Below are positions 1 to 7,620 of a DNA stretch of 23,108 nucleotides, in pieces. Numbering within the stretch: position 1 is the stretch's first letter; the number at the start of each line of letters is the position of its first letter. This DNA comes from CAYVZU01 sp964455935 (lineage in GTDB: Bacteria; Fibrobacterota; CAYVZU01), in contig CAYVZU010000060.1 in NCBI GenBank assembly GCA_964455935.1, positions 1-23,108 on the forward strand. Reading direction: 5' to 3'. The translations under genes and the position numbers were made by a program. A model generated the notes under the pieces. It was not told the origin of the DNA. It ran no database searches and was given only the letters and a program-made list of their open reading frames with translations.

Positions 1-102
1 AAACCTTCTCACACTATATGTGGGGGGTACCCACTGAAAAGTCGGAAGAACCTAATATTATTAAGGCCGGGGAGGTGGACGTGGAACACGCCGTAACACC
101 GA

Positions 103-1263
103 TCAGGTAATCGAGTTAAGAAAGTCCGTTGGCGAACCGGCCAGGACATCATGGCCCAGGGGAATCACTCTTTTAAGCGGCGCCACAATCCAGGCTTTTC
201 GAATGCCGGTATCCTTTAGAGCCGCAAGGAAATTCGCGGGAAGGTCGGGTGCGCTGGATGCCTTGGACTCAATTGCTATTCTCTCCTTTCCGTTATCCAA
301 AACAAGATCAATTTCGCCTCCGGTATGCGCCCCATAAAAGAAGCATTGCCAGCGGTTGCCAATTCGCGGGGAACTGCAAATGGTCTCCAGCGCAAAGGCC
401 TCCCAGGAACTCCCATAATCCGGATGCGAAAGCAGTTGCTGTTGGGTGCGTATGCCGGACAGTCCATGCAAAATGCCCGTATCGCGAAAGTAGATCTTGG
501 GCGACTTAACAAGCCGCTTTCGCACGTTCACCTCCAGGGGTTCCAACGCGCGAATCATGAAGCTATCGATAAGAATATTGAGATGGTGCTGTACGGTATG
601 GTGCGACACGCCAATCGCCTCGCCAAGTTTTGACCTGTTGAGCACCTGTGCGTTGAGATGCGAGAGCATTGTCCATAGGCGGCGCATATTTGTGCCCGGA
701 ACCCTGAATCCCAGCGAAGGGATGTCCCTTTCAAGAAAAGTTCGGATAAAGTCCTGCCGCCACTCAAAACTGGCATCATCCGTTGAGGCCAGAAAACTGC
801 GCGGAAACCCACCGCGGAGCCACAGCGAACGCATCCTCGCTTCGCTGCCATCGATCTCCTCCAAAAGAAACGGCGTCAACTCGAAGTAGCGGATTCGACC
901 GGCCAGCGATTCGGATGTTTGCCGCAGCAGATCGGGTGAAGCGGACCCGAGGACGAGAAACCTTCCGGCCTTGCCCACCTCATCGACCTCGGTACGAATG
1001 GCCGGAAAAATCTCTGGAATCCTCTGGATCTCGTCCAGACAAAGCAGCTTTCCCCGATGTAGGCGAAAAAAAGCCTGGGGATCCGTAAGTGCGCGAGCAT
1101 CGTCCGGCCGCTCCAAGTCGAGATAGACAAGCTCCGGTTTCTCATCGAGCATCATTTTGACTAGGGTTGTCTTTCCGCATTGGCGGGGTCCGAGCAAAGC
1201 CGTAACGGGCATTTCCCGCAGAGACTTGCTGACGCTTGTCGAAATCGCACGGAGGATTTTCAA
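103..1263 (-). CDS. AAA+ ATPase with DUF4143 domain
   Basis: A 386-residue P-loop ATPase of the ATP-binding/DUF4143 family, whose role is not established. The Walker A motif GPRQCGKT is at residues 25-32 and a Walker B-like segment (LLCLDEIQ) is near 73-80, followed by a sensor-like GSAS. A middle region of about residues 160-260 contains a winged-helix-like stretch, and the C-terminal part carries the nuclease-fold-like segments (GGEIDLVL, then AIESKAS) typical of DUF4143. Length matches the family. The longest start is a TTG at 1263 with no good Shine-Dalgarno; the ATG at 1212 would begin just before the P-loop and remove residues homologues usually have, so I keep TTG. It stands alone. Such genes are often scattered in genomes as accessory or defence-like loci, which is inference here. 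Family assignment is confident; function is unknown. Confidence 0.88.
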   Translation of the reverse strand: MKILRAISTSVSKSLREMPVTALLGPRQCGKTTLVKMMLDEKPELVYLDLERPDDARALTDPQAFFRLHRGKLLCLDEIQRIPEIFPAIRTEVDEVGKAGRFLVLGSASPDLLRQTSESLAGRIRYFELTPFLLEEIDGSEARMRSLWLRGGFPRSFLASTDDASFEWRQDFIRTFLERDIPSLGFRVPGTNMRRLWTMLSHLNAQVLNRSKLGEAIGVSHHTVQHHLNILIDSFMIRALEPLEVNVRKRLVKSPKIYFRDTGILHGLSGIRTQQQLLSHPDYGSSWEAFALETICSSPRIGNRWQCFFYGAHTGGEIDLVLDNGKERIAIESKASSAPDLPANFLAALKDTGIRKAWIVAPLKRVIPLGHDVLAGSPTDFLNSIT

Positions 1264-1798
1264 AAGGAAGCCCTTTGCAAATTGGAAGCCTATATTCCAA
1301 TCTTCCTAATTTAACTTTCAATCACGATGGGCGCAAGGAATTGATCTTACACACTGCCCGGAGGCTTAGACGGGTCTGGCCTAGTGCCGGGCCCGATGTG
1401 TTGAGATGCTTAAGACGTGAAACGTGGGACGCAGGACGCTAGGGCGACGGGCGGCATAATAACGTAAGGCGTTTGATATTGGGACGCTAAACGCGGGAAG
1501 GATGGACAGAAAAAATGCAGGGCCAAGTAGCGCGCAAGGGCGGACGTGAGCGGATTGACAAGCCTAGGGCAATAAACTCTATTTAGGGCGGCTAAGGAAT
1601 CTAACCCTTTTAGGGGATCTAAGTACTCTGAGGGCGGGCTCTTCTAAGAAAGAGCCAAACGGGGAAGGCCTGCCACAAAAGAAAAGCGAGATCTTATATC
1701 ACGAGAAGATTTCCCTCCGAAAGCTGCGGTATCTTATCCATTTTGCGGCTGTGGTTTCATCCCTAAATTAATTGCCGGGCAACCACGGAGATCCAGCC
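1264..1798. other. 535-base gap with degenerate repeats, no gene seen
   Basis: No convincing coding sequence is visible. From 1413 to about 1500 there is a run of degenerate ACGT-centred units (for example GACGTGAAACGTGGGACGC), read in the plus direction. From about 1575 to 1635 a second, different run has TTAGGG- and ATCTAAG-like units. The final bases before 1799 hold the ribosome binding site of the small peptide gene. Confidence 0.6.
1413..1500 (+). repeat. ACGT-centred degenerate short-period repeat, copy 1
   Basis: Units of about 7 to 9 bases built around ACG or ACGT recur irregularly (gacgtgaaa, cgtgggacg, caggacgct, then gggacgctaaacgcggg). This is the same style of repeat as at 1981-2060, 2729-2815, 7467-7566, 7621-7679 and 19248-19293, but more degenerate. 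Confidence 0.6.
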
Positions 1799-1972
1799 AT
1801 GAGCCCAGCAACCAAACGGCCCTACACAAAACCAAAGATCGAACAAATCCTGCTTCACTCCGAGGAATCTGTTTTGCAGGCCTGCAAGCAGGATTCAGGT
1901 GTGCCAGGAGAATCCAAGAAGAACGGCAATTGTATGAATCCTTGGATATGCCTGACCGCAAGCGCGAGCTAA
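1799..1972 (+). CDS. small Cys-containing peptide, possible RiPP precursor
   Basis: A 57-residue peptide. The chosen ATG at 1799 has GGAG at 1787-1790, eight bases upstream; a TTG at 1772 would add nine residues without a binding site. The N-terminal half reads as a hydrophilic leader with Tyr-x-x-Pro-x-Ile at residues 9-14, followed by a conserved-looking SEESVLQACK segment (21-30). The C-terminal half is Gly/Asn/Ser-rich and has Cys45 and Cys51 around MNPWI; Cys29 is the third cysteine. The YxxPx[LI] pattern is known as the recognition motif in lasso-peptide leaders and also occurs in other short peptides of unknown role. No maturase, RRE protein or peptidase gene lies next to it. That it is a gene is likely; a modified peptide product is inference. 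Confidence 0.62.
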   Translation: MSPATKRPYTKPKIEQILLHSEESVLQACKQDSGVPGESKKNGNCMNPWICLTASAS

Positions 1973-1980
1973 TTCCATGA

Positions 1981-2060
1981 AACATTGAACGCAGGGTCGT
2001 TGGAAGGTTGGACGTTTTGCGTTGGACGTGTGGACGTTGGAAGGTTTGACGTAAAACGAA
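1981..2060 (+). repeat. ACGT-centred repeat, copy 2 (plus orientation)
   Basis: A dense run of units such as GTTGGAAGGTTGGACG and GTTGGACGTGTGGACG. It contains the 20-mer GACGTTGGAAGGTTTGACGT at 2033-2052, found again in reverse complement at 2782-2801 and 7637-7656. It lies just 3' of the CDF-like gene and faces the copy at 2729-2815 in inverted orientation, so the two bracket that gene. Confidence 0.85.
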
Positions 2061-2090
2061 CCTGCAGCCTGGAGTCTGTAGCCTCTTTTC

Positions 2091-2720
2091 TTATTTAGCA
2101 CGGCAGCAACACTCTTTCCCATTGGCGTTTTCAAAGGCTTCCCGGCCCTCTTTGAATGAGAAATACGCCAAGCCCAAAGCGCCCAGTCCGTCGAGAAAGC
2201 CAATGCCCAGCCACTTATAGAGCAGGCTCGAAGCCAACAGCACCCAGGACATGTAAATGCAGACCCGGCCGCACTGGGCATCGGCCAGAATGGGCTCGCA
2301 TTGGAGCCGGCGGCCCACCCGGGCCTTCGCAAAGACGAGGGCGTACATGATGCCAATCGACCCAAGCGAGATTACAATACCCCAAAAGGTGGTTTCGGGC
2401 TTTCGGCCCTGAATTGCATTGAGAGCGGCCCCGGCCACAAGGCCGATTGTGAGGAGATAGAAACTGGTGCCCGTAATGCGCAGCGCGGTCTTCTCGAAGC
2501 CGTCTCGGGACGATTCCGGGTTGCGCTGAATGCGCACAACCATGTGCGCAATACCCGTGGCCGAGAGCACCTCGATGAAGCTATCCATTCCAAAGCCGAA
2601 CAGCGCCAGGGTTTCGTCCTGGTATCCAAAATAGACCGAGATAATTCCTTCCAAAAGATTGTAGAGGACCGTAAGAATGCTTAGCCAAAGGGCAATTTTC
2701 CAAGTGCGATTTTCGTTCAT
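2091..2720 (-). CDS. CDF-like cation transporter, membrane protein
   Basis: A 209-residue integral membrane protein with about five or six hydrophobic segments, related to the transmembrane domain of cation diffusion facilitators. The second segment has FGFGMDSFIEV, giving Asp46 and Glu50 where classical CDF proteins have a His/Asp metal site. The fifth has ADAQCGRVC, giving Asp147, Cys150 and Cys154 in place of the usual HxxxD. There is no long cytoplasmic C-terminal domain; the protein ends in three consecutive cysteines (204-206). This suggests a thiol-loving metal, but the substrate cannot be read from sequence. The ATG at 2720 lacks a clear Shine-Dalgarno and lies a few bases from the upstream repeat. 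The gene is bracketed by inverted copies of the ACGT repeat. Superfamily is fairly sure, transport role is inference. Confidence 0.8.
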   Translation of the reverse strand: MNENRTWKIALWLSILTVLYNLLEGIISVYFGYQDETLALFGFGMDSFIEVLSATGIAHMVVRIQRNPESSRDGFEKTALRITGTSFYLLTIGLVAGAALNAIQGRKPETTFWGIVISLGSIGIMYALVFAKARVGRRLQCEPILADAQCGRVCIYMSWVLLASSLLYKWLGIGFLDGLGALGLAYFSFKEGREAFENANGKECCCRAK

Positions 2721-2728
2721 AAGATTTA

Positions 2729-2815
2729 AACGTCCAACGTCTTACGTCTAACCTTCCAACGTCCCCACGTCTAACGTTAAAACGTCAAACCTTCCAACGT
2801 CCAACCGTCCATCGT
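2729..2815 (-). repeat. ACGT-centred repeat, copy 3 (minus orientation)
   Basis: Reads as runs such as CGTCCAACGTCTTACGTC and CCTTCCAACGTC, the reverse complement of the unit at 1981-2060. It includes the shared 20-mer at 2782-2801. It fills nearly the whole gap between the ThiI-like gene stop and the CDF-like gene start. Confidence 0.85.
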
Positions 2816-2820
2816 TTTTA

Positions 2821-3831
2821 TTATTCTTTCGAAATCCAATATTGCTCATAATCGATCGGCTTCGCGGACAGGGTTACTTGCTTCTTTCCGTCTTTGTCCG
2901 TGATTTCCAGAACCAGCGGGCCGCCTTCGGTGTTTTTCGAGAATGACGAGATGAGGCTGGCCGCACGATCGAGCGTTTTGTCGTTTGCATTGCTTTCGAC
3001 AAGGGCGGTGGGTCCGGGTATTTCGACAGGCACGGCCAGGAATTCGCCGTCGGCCAACTCCAAAGCAAGCCGTTGGTTCTCGCTTTCGTTGCGGCCCAGG
3101 ATGACTTTGAGGCCGTCCGGCAGGCGGAAATGCCGGCCAAAGCGGAGCCGCCGCGCGTCGGCAATGACAACTTTTTCTTTGTGCGCGAACAGGTCGAGCA
3201 TTTTCTTTTTCATGCTCTGTTCCGTGAGCAGGCATCCGCCGGTACCGCAGGAAAAGCCCATCAGGTCCTTTTCCTTGGCCAGGGCCAACTGCTCGCTGCG
3301 GCCGCGCCCCTTAATGGCCAGAAGCTTGCTCCGGTCCACGATACCGGCCTTTTCCACTTCGGTTTCGGGGAAACACTGAGCCGAAAGCGGCCGCAGAATT
3401 TTGCCCTCCAGCCCGGCCTCGCGCTCGATGGTTTTGATTGCGTTCATTCGCTGCGACATGGGCCGTTGACCCAGAACCTCGCCGGTGACAACGCACACGG
3501 CGCCCCGTTCAATCATCAACTCCCGCGCCTTTTTGAAGGTGTAGGCCCGGCAGTCCAGACAGGGATTAATGCCGCTGCCGTGACCGAATTTGGGCCTGCG
3601 GACAATGTCCATGTATTCTTCACCCTTGGCCTGGACCACGATTTCGATCCCCAGTTGTTTGGCCATCTGAACGGCCAGAGAATTGCAGCCGCCTTTCTTT
3701 GGCGTACAGGTGCAAAACGGGCTTGTCATATTGAAGGCGATCACCTCAAGGCCCTGCTCGATCATCAGCTTGGCCGCAAGTGTGCTGTCCAATCCGCCCG
3801 ACAGCATGATGATGACTTTGGGCTTGCTCAT
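2821..3831 (-). CDS. PP-loop ATP pyrophosphatase, ThiI/tRNA-thiolase-like
   Basis: A 336-residue protein of the adenine nucleotide alpha-hydrolase (PP-loop) superfamily. SGGLDS at residues 11-16 is the ATP pyrophosphate loop. Members of this group activate a tRNA base by adenylation before sulfur insertion. Seven cysteines stand out: Cys40, Cys42 and Cys49, a CxxC at 91-94 (NPCLDC), and Cys196/Cys200, suggesting a metal or Fe-S cluster or persulfide chemistry. The last hundred residues form a small beta-rich domain resembling the NFACT-R-like RNA-binding tail found in relatives. The start is the ATG at 3831, because GGAG lies about six bases upstream; the earlier in-frame start at 3876 adds 15 residues that overlap a palindromic repeat. 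The exact tRNA position modified is unknown. Confidence 0.85.
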   Translation of the reverse strand: MSKPKVIIMLSGGLDSTLAAKLMIEQGLEVIAFNMTSPFCTCTPKKGGCNSLAVQMAKQLGIEIVVQAKGEEYMDIVRRPKFGHGSGINPCLDCRAYTFKKARELMIERGAVCVVTGEVLGQRPMSQRMNAIKTIEREAGLEGKILRPLSAQCFPETEVEKAGIVDRSKLLAIKGRGRSEQLALAKEKDLMGFSCGTGGCLLTEQSMKKKMLDLFAHKEKVVIADARRLRFGRHFRLPDGLKVILGRNESENQRLALELADGEFLAVPVEIPGPTALVESNANDKTLDRAASLISSFSKNTEGGPLVLEITDKDGKKQVTLSAKPIDYEQYWISKE

Positions 3832-3865
3832 GAGATCTCCAGGGGAAAGATTTGCCATTAAATGC

Positions 3866-3885
3866 GGACACGGCATGCCGTGTCC
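3866..3885. repeat. perfect 20-bp palindrome
   Basis: GGACACGGCATGCCGTGTCC reads identically on both strands and is followed by CTACA. It lies between the 5' end of the ThiI-like gene and the 3' end of bioA. It has the look of a dispersed palindromic element, or possibly of a site for a dimeric protein; only one copy is in the window. Confidence 0.75.
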
Positions 3886-3905
3886 CTACACCCGCAACAA
3901 TGCAA

Positions 3906-4012
3906 TTTGACAGGACAACAGGATTGACCCGTCGCCTGCGACATCTCAGTAGGGTGGACAGAATTCATGATCCCGCAAATCTCCTTGCGAATCCCGTAAA
4001 TTCCGTCAAAGG
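3906..4012. repeat. GACAGGA-type degenerate inverted repeat, copy 1
   Basis: The left side (TTTGACAGGACAACAGGATT from 3906) and the right side (3969-4012, ending TTCCGTCAAAGG) are approximate reverse complements made of 7- to 10-base units such as ACAGGATT and ACGGGATT. It occupies most of the gap downstream of bioA. A second element of the same type is at 19888-19960. Confidence 0.7.
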
Positions 4013-4030
4013 TTCTTGACTTTCCTTTCT

Positions 4031-5371
4031 TTATCCTCTGATGCTTTTAATCACACCAAAGGTTCGATCCAGAATATCCTTAATATCCCGCGGCGAAGCA
4101 CAGAGCGGCAGAAAAAAATAAACCACGTTGCCCAGGGGACGCAGGACCAGGTTCTGCTTTAGACCTTGGCAATAGATCTCGTAGCCAATGCGGCGTTTGA
4201 ACGGAAAGGGCTTTTTGGTTTTTCTGTCCTTCACCAGTTCAAGGGCGCCGATCATGCCCAGCTTGCGGATGTCGCCCACGATTGGAAGATCGCCGAACCG
4301 GTCAAGCCCGTTGTGCAGCGCCTTGACGACGGGCCCGATCCGTTGCAGCGTCTGCTCTTCCTCGAAGATTTTGAGGCTTTCCAAAGCGGCCGCCACGGCA
4401 AGGGGATTGGCCGTGAATGTATGGCCGTGAAAAAAGGTCTTGAGTTGGCCGTAATCGCCATAGAACGCGCGGTAGATCGTCGGGGAGGTCAATGTTGCGG
4501 CCATGGGCAAATAGCCGGCCGTAAGCCCTTTGGAGAGGCACACGAAGTCGGGCCGCACCGAGGGCGCCAGCTCGTAGGCAAACATGGTTCCGGTCCGGCC
4601 AAAGCCCGTGGCCACTTCATCGAGGATGAGGTGAACGCCGTATTGGCGGCAAAGCCGGCCGGCTGTTTCCAGGTACTCTTTGGGATAAACGATCATGCCG
4701 CCGGCGGCCAAAACCAGAGGCTCCAGGACGAGAGCCGTGATCCGGCCGGCGTGCTTTTCGAATAATTTTTGGAGCGCCCCTGCGCACTGGGTCCCGCAGG
4801 AACCCGGACGCGCCTTGACCGGGCACCTGTAGCAATACGGCGAAGCAACGCGGTACGTCGAAAAGAACAGGTCCTGGAAATGCCGGTTGAACAGGCTTGG
4901 GCCGCCCACGCTCATGGCGCCGACAGTGTCGCCGTGATAGCCATGGTCCAGACCCACGAAGAAGGTCCTGTGCTTCTCGCCGATATTTTTGCGGTATTGA
5001 AGGGACATCTTCATGGCCACTTCCACGGCCGTGGAGCCATTATCGGAAAAGAACGCCTTGCCAAGGTTGGGGTGCGAAATGGAAATCAGCTTTTCGGCGA
5101 GTTCAATGGCGGGTTTGTGCGTGAACCCGGCAAAGAGCACATGTTCGAATTCGTTTAGCTGGCGCTTGATTGCCCGGTTGATCCGGCCCTTGTTGTGGCC
5201 GTGGACATTGCACCACCAGCTTGATATTGTATCGTAGTAAAATCGCCCTTGGTCGTCGTAGAGGCGAATGCCTCTGGCTTTTTTTACAAGGATGTTCGGC
5301 TGCTTGACGCAGTCCTTCATTTGCGTGAAGGGATGCCAGACACGGCGCAGATCGCGAAGATTCCAGTTCAT
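4031..5371 (-). CDS. bioA: adenosylmethionine-8-amino-7-oxononanoate aminotransferase
   Basis: A 446-residue PLP-dependent class III aminotransferase that makes 7,8-diaminopelargonate from 7-keto-8-aminopelargonate, with S-adenosylmethionine as amino donor, in biotin synthesis. The N-terminal VWHPFTQMKD is typical of BioA rather than of other class III enzymes. Visible active-site features are the phosphate-binding GST at 112-114, the DHGYHGDT segment near 142-149, Asp251 in LILDEVATGFGRTG, and the PLP lysine Lys281 in CLSKGLTAGYLPM. A Cys-rich insert (CYRCPVKARPGSCGTQC) occupies 180-196. Length is usual for the family. It follows bioD on the same strand with a 142-base gap containing a repeat. 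The ATG at 5371 has only a weak binding site. Identification is firm. Confidence 0.96.
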   Translation of the reverse strand: MNWNLRDLRRVWHPFTQMKDCVKQPNILVKKARGIRLYDDQGRFYYDTISSWWCNVHGHNKGRINRAIKRQLNEFEHVLFAGFTHKPAIELAEKLISISHPNLGKAFFSDNGSTAVEVAMKMSLQYRKNIGEKHRTFFVGLDHGYHGDTVGAMSVGGPSLFNRHFQDLFFSTYRVASPYCYRCPVKARPGSCGTQCAGALQKLFEKHAGRITALVLEPLVLAAGGMIVYPKEYLETAGRLCRQYGVHLILDEVATGFGRTGTMFAYELAPSVRPDFVCLSKGLTAGYLPMAATLTSPTIYRAFYGDYGQLKTFFHGHTFTANPLAVAAALESLKIFEEEQTLQRIGPVVKALHNGLDRFGDLPIVGDIRKLGMIGALELVKDRKTKKPFPFKRRIGYEIYCQGLKQNLVLRPLGNVVYFFLPLCASPRDIKDILDRTFGVIKSIRG

Positions 5372-5416
5372 TTTAGGTCGGAAAAGCCGGAGGCCAAGTT
5401 GGTAAATAGGATTTTG

Positions 5417-5516
5417 TGATTTGTAGATAGTAGTTCATGAGCGAACCAGAATCAGTCCAAGGATCGAGTCACGGTGCTTTTCTCCGAAACTACAAACTAC
5501 AATCTGCTAGCTATTA
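5417..5516. repeat. TGTAGTTT-type degenerate inverted repeat between bioD and bioA
   Basis: The left part (TTTGTAGATAGTAGTTC near 5420-5436) and the right part (GAAACTACAAACTACAATC from 5486) are approximate reverse complements around a 50-base centre. The units (TGTAGTT) differ from the other repeat types in the window. The right part ends just at the bioD stop codon. Confidence 0.6.
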
Positions 5517-6221
5517 TTTCTTAACTTCTTTCAGTTGCCCCGCGATTTTTGTTCCAATGGGCGCGAATGCGCGCTGGAGCGCATCGATGTTTTTTGCGCG
5601 CGGAAGAACGCCAAGAACGGCAACCCGGCCGAGAGTTTTTATGATTGCGGGATTGTCCTTGATAATTTCCCTGTTCTGGCCCGGCGCATTGGAAAAGACG
5701 ATTCCAAGAATGGGAATTCGCCTTGCGCGAAGCGCTTCCAGAGCCAGAAGCGTATGGTTGATCGTCCCCAGGCGATTGGCCGCAATCAGCAGCACGGGAA
5801 TGCGAAGGCGGGCCACCACGTCAATGATCAGTTCGCGCTGATTAAGCGGAACCAGCAGTCCGCCCGTGCCCTCGACAAGGACAACGTCGTATTTGGAACG
5901 AAGCTTCTCGAAGCTGCGCCGGATTTTCTCGCTGCTTACCTGTTTGCCTTGGCGCCGGCCGGCCAGATGCGGAGAACTTGGCATGGATAGAACATACGGC
6001 TCCATATGGAGGAGGTCGTCCGCAAAATCCCGCGGCTTTCTACCCGCCATTTTCAGATGAAACCGCAGATCCGGTCCGGGCCGGATGCGCGATCCGGTCT
6101 GTACCCATTTCTGCGTGACGACGCCGGCACCCCTCCCTGCAAGAGACAGGGCCAGCAGGCCCGTAACCAGGGTCTTCCCAATCCCGGTATCGGTCCCCGC
6201 AATAAACAGAGCTTTGTTCAT
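5514..6221 (-). CDS. bioD: ATP-dependent dethiobiotin synthetase
   Basis: A 235-residue P-loop enzyme that carboxylates 7,8-diaminopelargonate and closes the ureido ring with ATP, giving dethiobiotin. The nucleotide loop GTDTGIGKT lies at residues 9-17. Lys38 in VTQKWVQTG corresponds to the conserved KPV(A/S)SG segment, and VEGTGG at 116-121 is the other family signature. I start it at the ATG at 6221 because the P-loop normally begins within ten residues of the start; the longer frame to 6329 adds 36 residues that do not resemble the family. It is transcribed towards bioA, so the two probably form a biotin operon, divergent from ilvE. Neither bioB nor bioF is in the window. Confidence 0.96.
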   Translation of the reverse strand: MNKALFIAGTDTGIGKTLVTGLLALSLAGRGAGVVTQKWVQTGSRIRPGPDLRFHLKMAGRKPRDFADDLLHMEPYVLSMPSSPHLAGRRQGKQVSSEKIRRSFEKLRSKYDVVLVEGTGGLLVPLNQRELIIDVVARLRIPVLLIAANRLGTINHTLLALEALRARRIPILGIVFSNAPGQNREIIKDNPAIIKTLGRVAVLGVLPRAKNIDALQRAFAPIGTKIAGQLKEVKK

Positions 6222-6389
6222 TCTTAGGAAAATAGTTCTTGGGAAGGATAGAGGCGCGCAGTTGACGTAGAACGCCGACGCAAAACATCGGCGCTTGATG
6301 GAAAGGCACGGCGGCATCCACGCATTCACGCATTGGTTGAACTCGCTGGCGCGGAGAAATCATTTTGTGAATGTAGTGAAAGGATGTAT
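6222..6389. promoter_or_regulatory. divergent bioD / ilvE intergenic region
   Basis: These 168 bases separate two outward-facing genes and must hold both promoters. On the plus strand a TTGACG is seen at 6262-6267. Just after it, CGCCGA (6273-6278) and TCGGCG (6288-6293) form a six-base inverted repeat around CGCAAAACA, a possible operator or small hairpin. No clear biotin-repressor palindrome was seen. The promoter reading is tentative. Confidence 0.3.
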
Positions 6390-7466
6390 ATGAAATCCGC
6401 ATTTAGAATCCGCGTGCAGAAGTCCAAAAATCTCAAACGAAAACCCCTGGATAGCAGCCTTGTCTTTGGCACGGTTTTCACGGACCATATGTTCGTGATG
6501 GACTTTACCCAGGGCAAGGGCTGGCACGATGCGCGCATTGTTCCCTACGGTCCGTTCGAGATCGAGCCAGCCATGGCCACTCTGCATTACGCCCAGGCGG
6601 CTTTTGAAGGCATGAAGGCCTTTCGGCGCGGGGACGGCTCCATTGCCATGTTCCGGCCGCGCAAGAATATCGAACGGCTCAACCGCTCGGCCGAACGGCT
6701 CTGCATGCCCGGCGTGCCCGACGAACATTTTTACGAAGCCCTGCACAAGCTGATCGCGTTGGAAAAGGATTGGGTCCCGCATAATGAGGGGACCTCGCTC
6801 TATATCCGGCCCTTTCTTTTCGCGACCGAGTCGTTTTTGGGAGTGCGTCCGGCCCGAACGTATCGATTCATGATCATTCTTTCCCCTGTGGGCGCGTATT
6901 ACAGTTCGGGGTTTGCGCCGGTTAAAATTATGGTGGCCGAACGCCTGGTGCGCGCCGCCGTGGGCGGTACGGGCGATATTAAAGCGGCGGGAAATTACGC
7001 GGCCAGCCTTTTGGCGGCGGAGACGGCGCATGCCGCTGGTTATACCCAGGTGCTGTGNNNNNNNNNNCGCCATAAATACGTGGAAGAAGTGGGCACCATG
7101 AATATCGCCTTCGTGATCAACAACAAGCTGGTGACCCCGCCCCTGGGGGGCAGCATCTTGCCCGGCGTGACCCGCGACAGTGTTCTGCAGGTGGCGCGCT
7201 CGTGGAAGGTTCCCACTCTGGAGCGGCCCGTGAGCATCGACGAGGTGTTTTCGGCCGCCTCCAAGGGTACGCTTAGCGAGATCTTCGGGACCGGCACCGC
7301 CGCGGTGATCTCGGCCGTGGGCCAGTTGACTTGCGGCAAAAAAATGTGGAAAGCCCCCGGGAAGAAACCCGGACCCTTGGCCCAGCGCCTCTTTGACGAA
7401 ATCACGGGGATTCAGTACGGCCGCCTCGCCGACCGGTTCAACTGGATGGATGTGGTCTGCAATTAA
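6390..7466 (+). CDS. ilvE: branched-chain-amino-acid aminotransferase
   Basis: A 358-residue fold-type IV PLP aminotransferase that interconverts Leu, Ile and Val with their 2-oxo acids. It is of the eukaryote-like/bacterial BCAT type II subgroup: LHYAQAAFEGMKAFR near 65-79, the PLP lysine Lys198 in GDIKAAGNYAAS, and VEEVGTMN at 231-238. The start is taken at ATG 6390 because AAAGG (6379-6383) sits six bases upstream; ATG 6384 and TTG 6333 are less likely. Ten unknown bases at 7058-7067 hide about four residues after VLW; the frame is kept on both sides, so the gene is probably intact. It ends directly at the ACGT repeat and converges with the glycosyltransferase gene. Confidence 0.95.
   Translation: MKSAFRIRVQKSKNLKRKPLDSSLVFGTVFTDHMFVMDFTQGKGWHDARIVPYGPFEIEPAMATLHYAQAAFEGMKAFRRGDGSIAMFRPRKNIERLNRSAERLCMPGVPDEHFYEALHKLIALEKDWVPHNEGTSLYIRPFLFATESFLGVRPARTYRFMIILSPVGAYYSSGFAPVKIMVAERLVRAAVGGTGDIKAAGNYAASLLAAETAHAAGYTQVLXXXXRHKYVEEVGTMNIAFVINNKLVTPPLGGSILPGVTRDSVLQVARSWKVPTLERPVSIDEVFSAASKGTLSEIFGTGTAAVISAVGQLTCGKKMWKAPGKKPGPLAQRLFDEITGIQYGRLADRFNWMDVVCN
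7058..7067. other. assembly gap (10 N) inside ilvE
   Basis: Ten undetermined bases interrupt the codons between VLW and RHKY of the aminotransferase. The reading frame continues across it as written. Confidence 0.99.
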
Positions 7467-7566
7467 GACGTTGGACGTGGGACGTTTGACGCTAAACGTG
7501 AAACGGTAGACATTGAAAGGTTAGACGTAATACGTAAAACATGGAACGTGGTACGTTAAACGCGGG
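7467..7566 (+). repeat. ACGT-centred repeat, copy 4 (plus orientation)
   Basis: Begins directly after the ilvE stop codon with GACGTTGGACGTGGGACG and continues through units such as GACGCTAAACGTGAAACG and TACGTAAAACATGGAACG. With the opposite-facing copy at 7621-7679 it forms a long imperfect inverted repeat between two converging genes, where it could act as a bidirectional terminator. Confidence 0.85.
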
Positions 7567-7620
7567 CCGGAAGACGAGATCTGAAAAGGTGGGAAGAAGG
7601 CTCGAGGTTTGGAAGTTGTC

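Noticed and set aside
1981..2060. CRISPR array
   Set aside because: Units are 7 to 10 bases, irregular and without uniform spacers, and there are no cas genes.
3073..3861. A 262-codon plus-strand open frame opposite the ThiI-like gene
   Set aside because: It has no recognised domain and mirrors the codon bias of the real minus-strand gene.
5514..6329. Longer bioD start at 6329
   Set aside because: It would place 36 unrelated residues before the P-loop, which in BioD lies within the first 17 residues.
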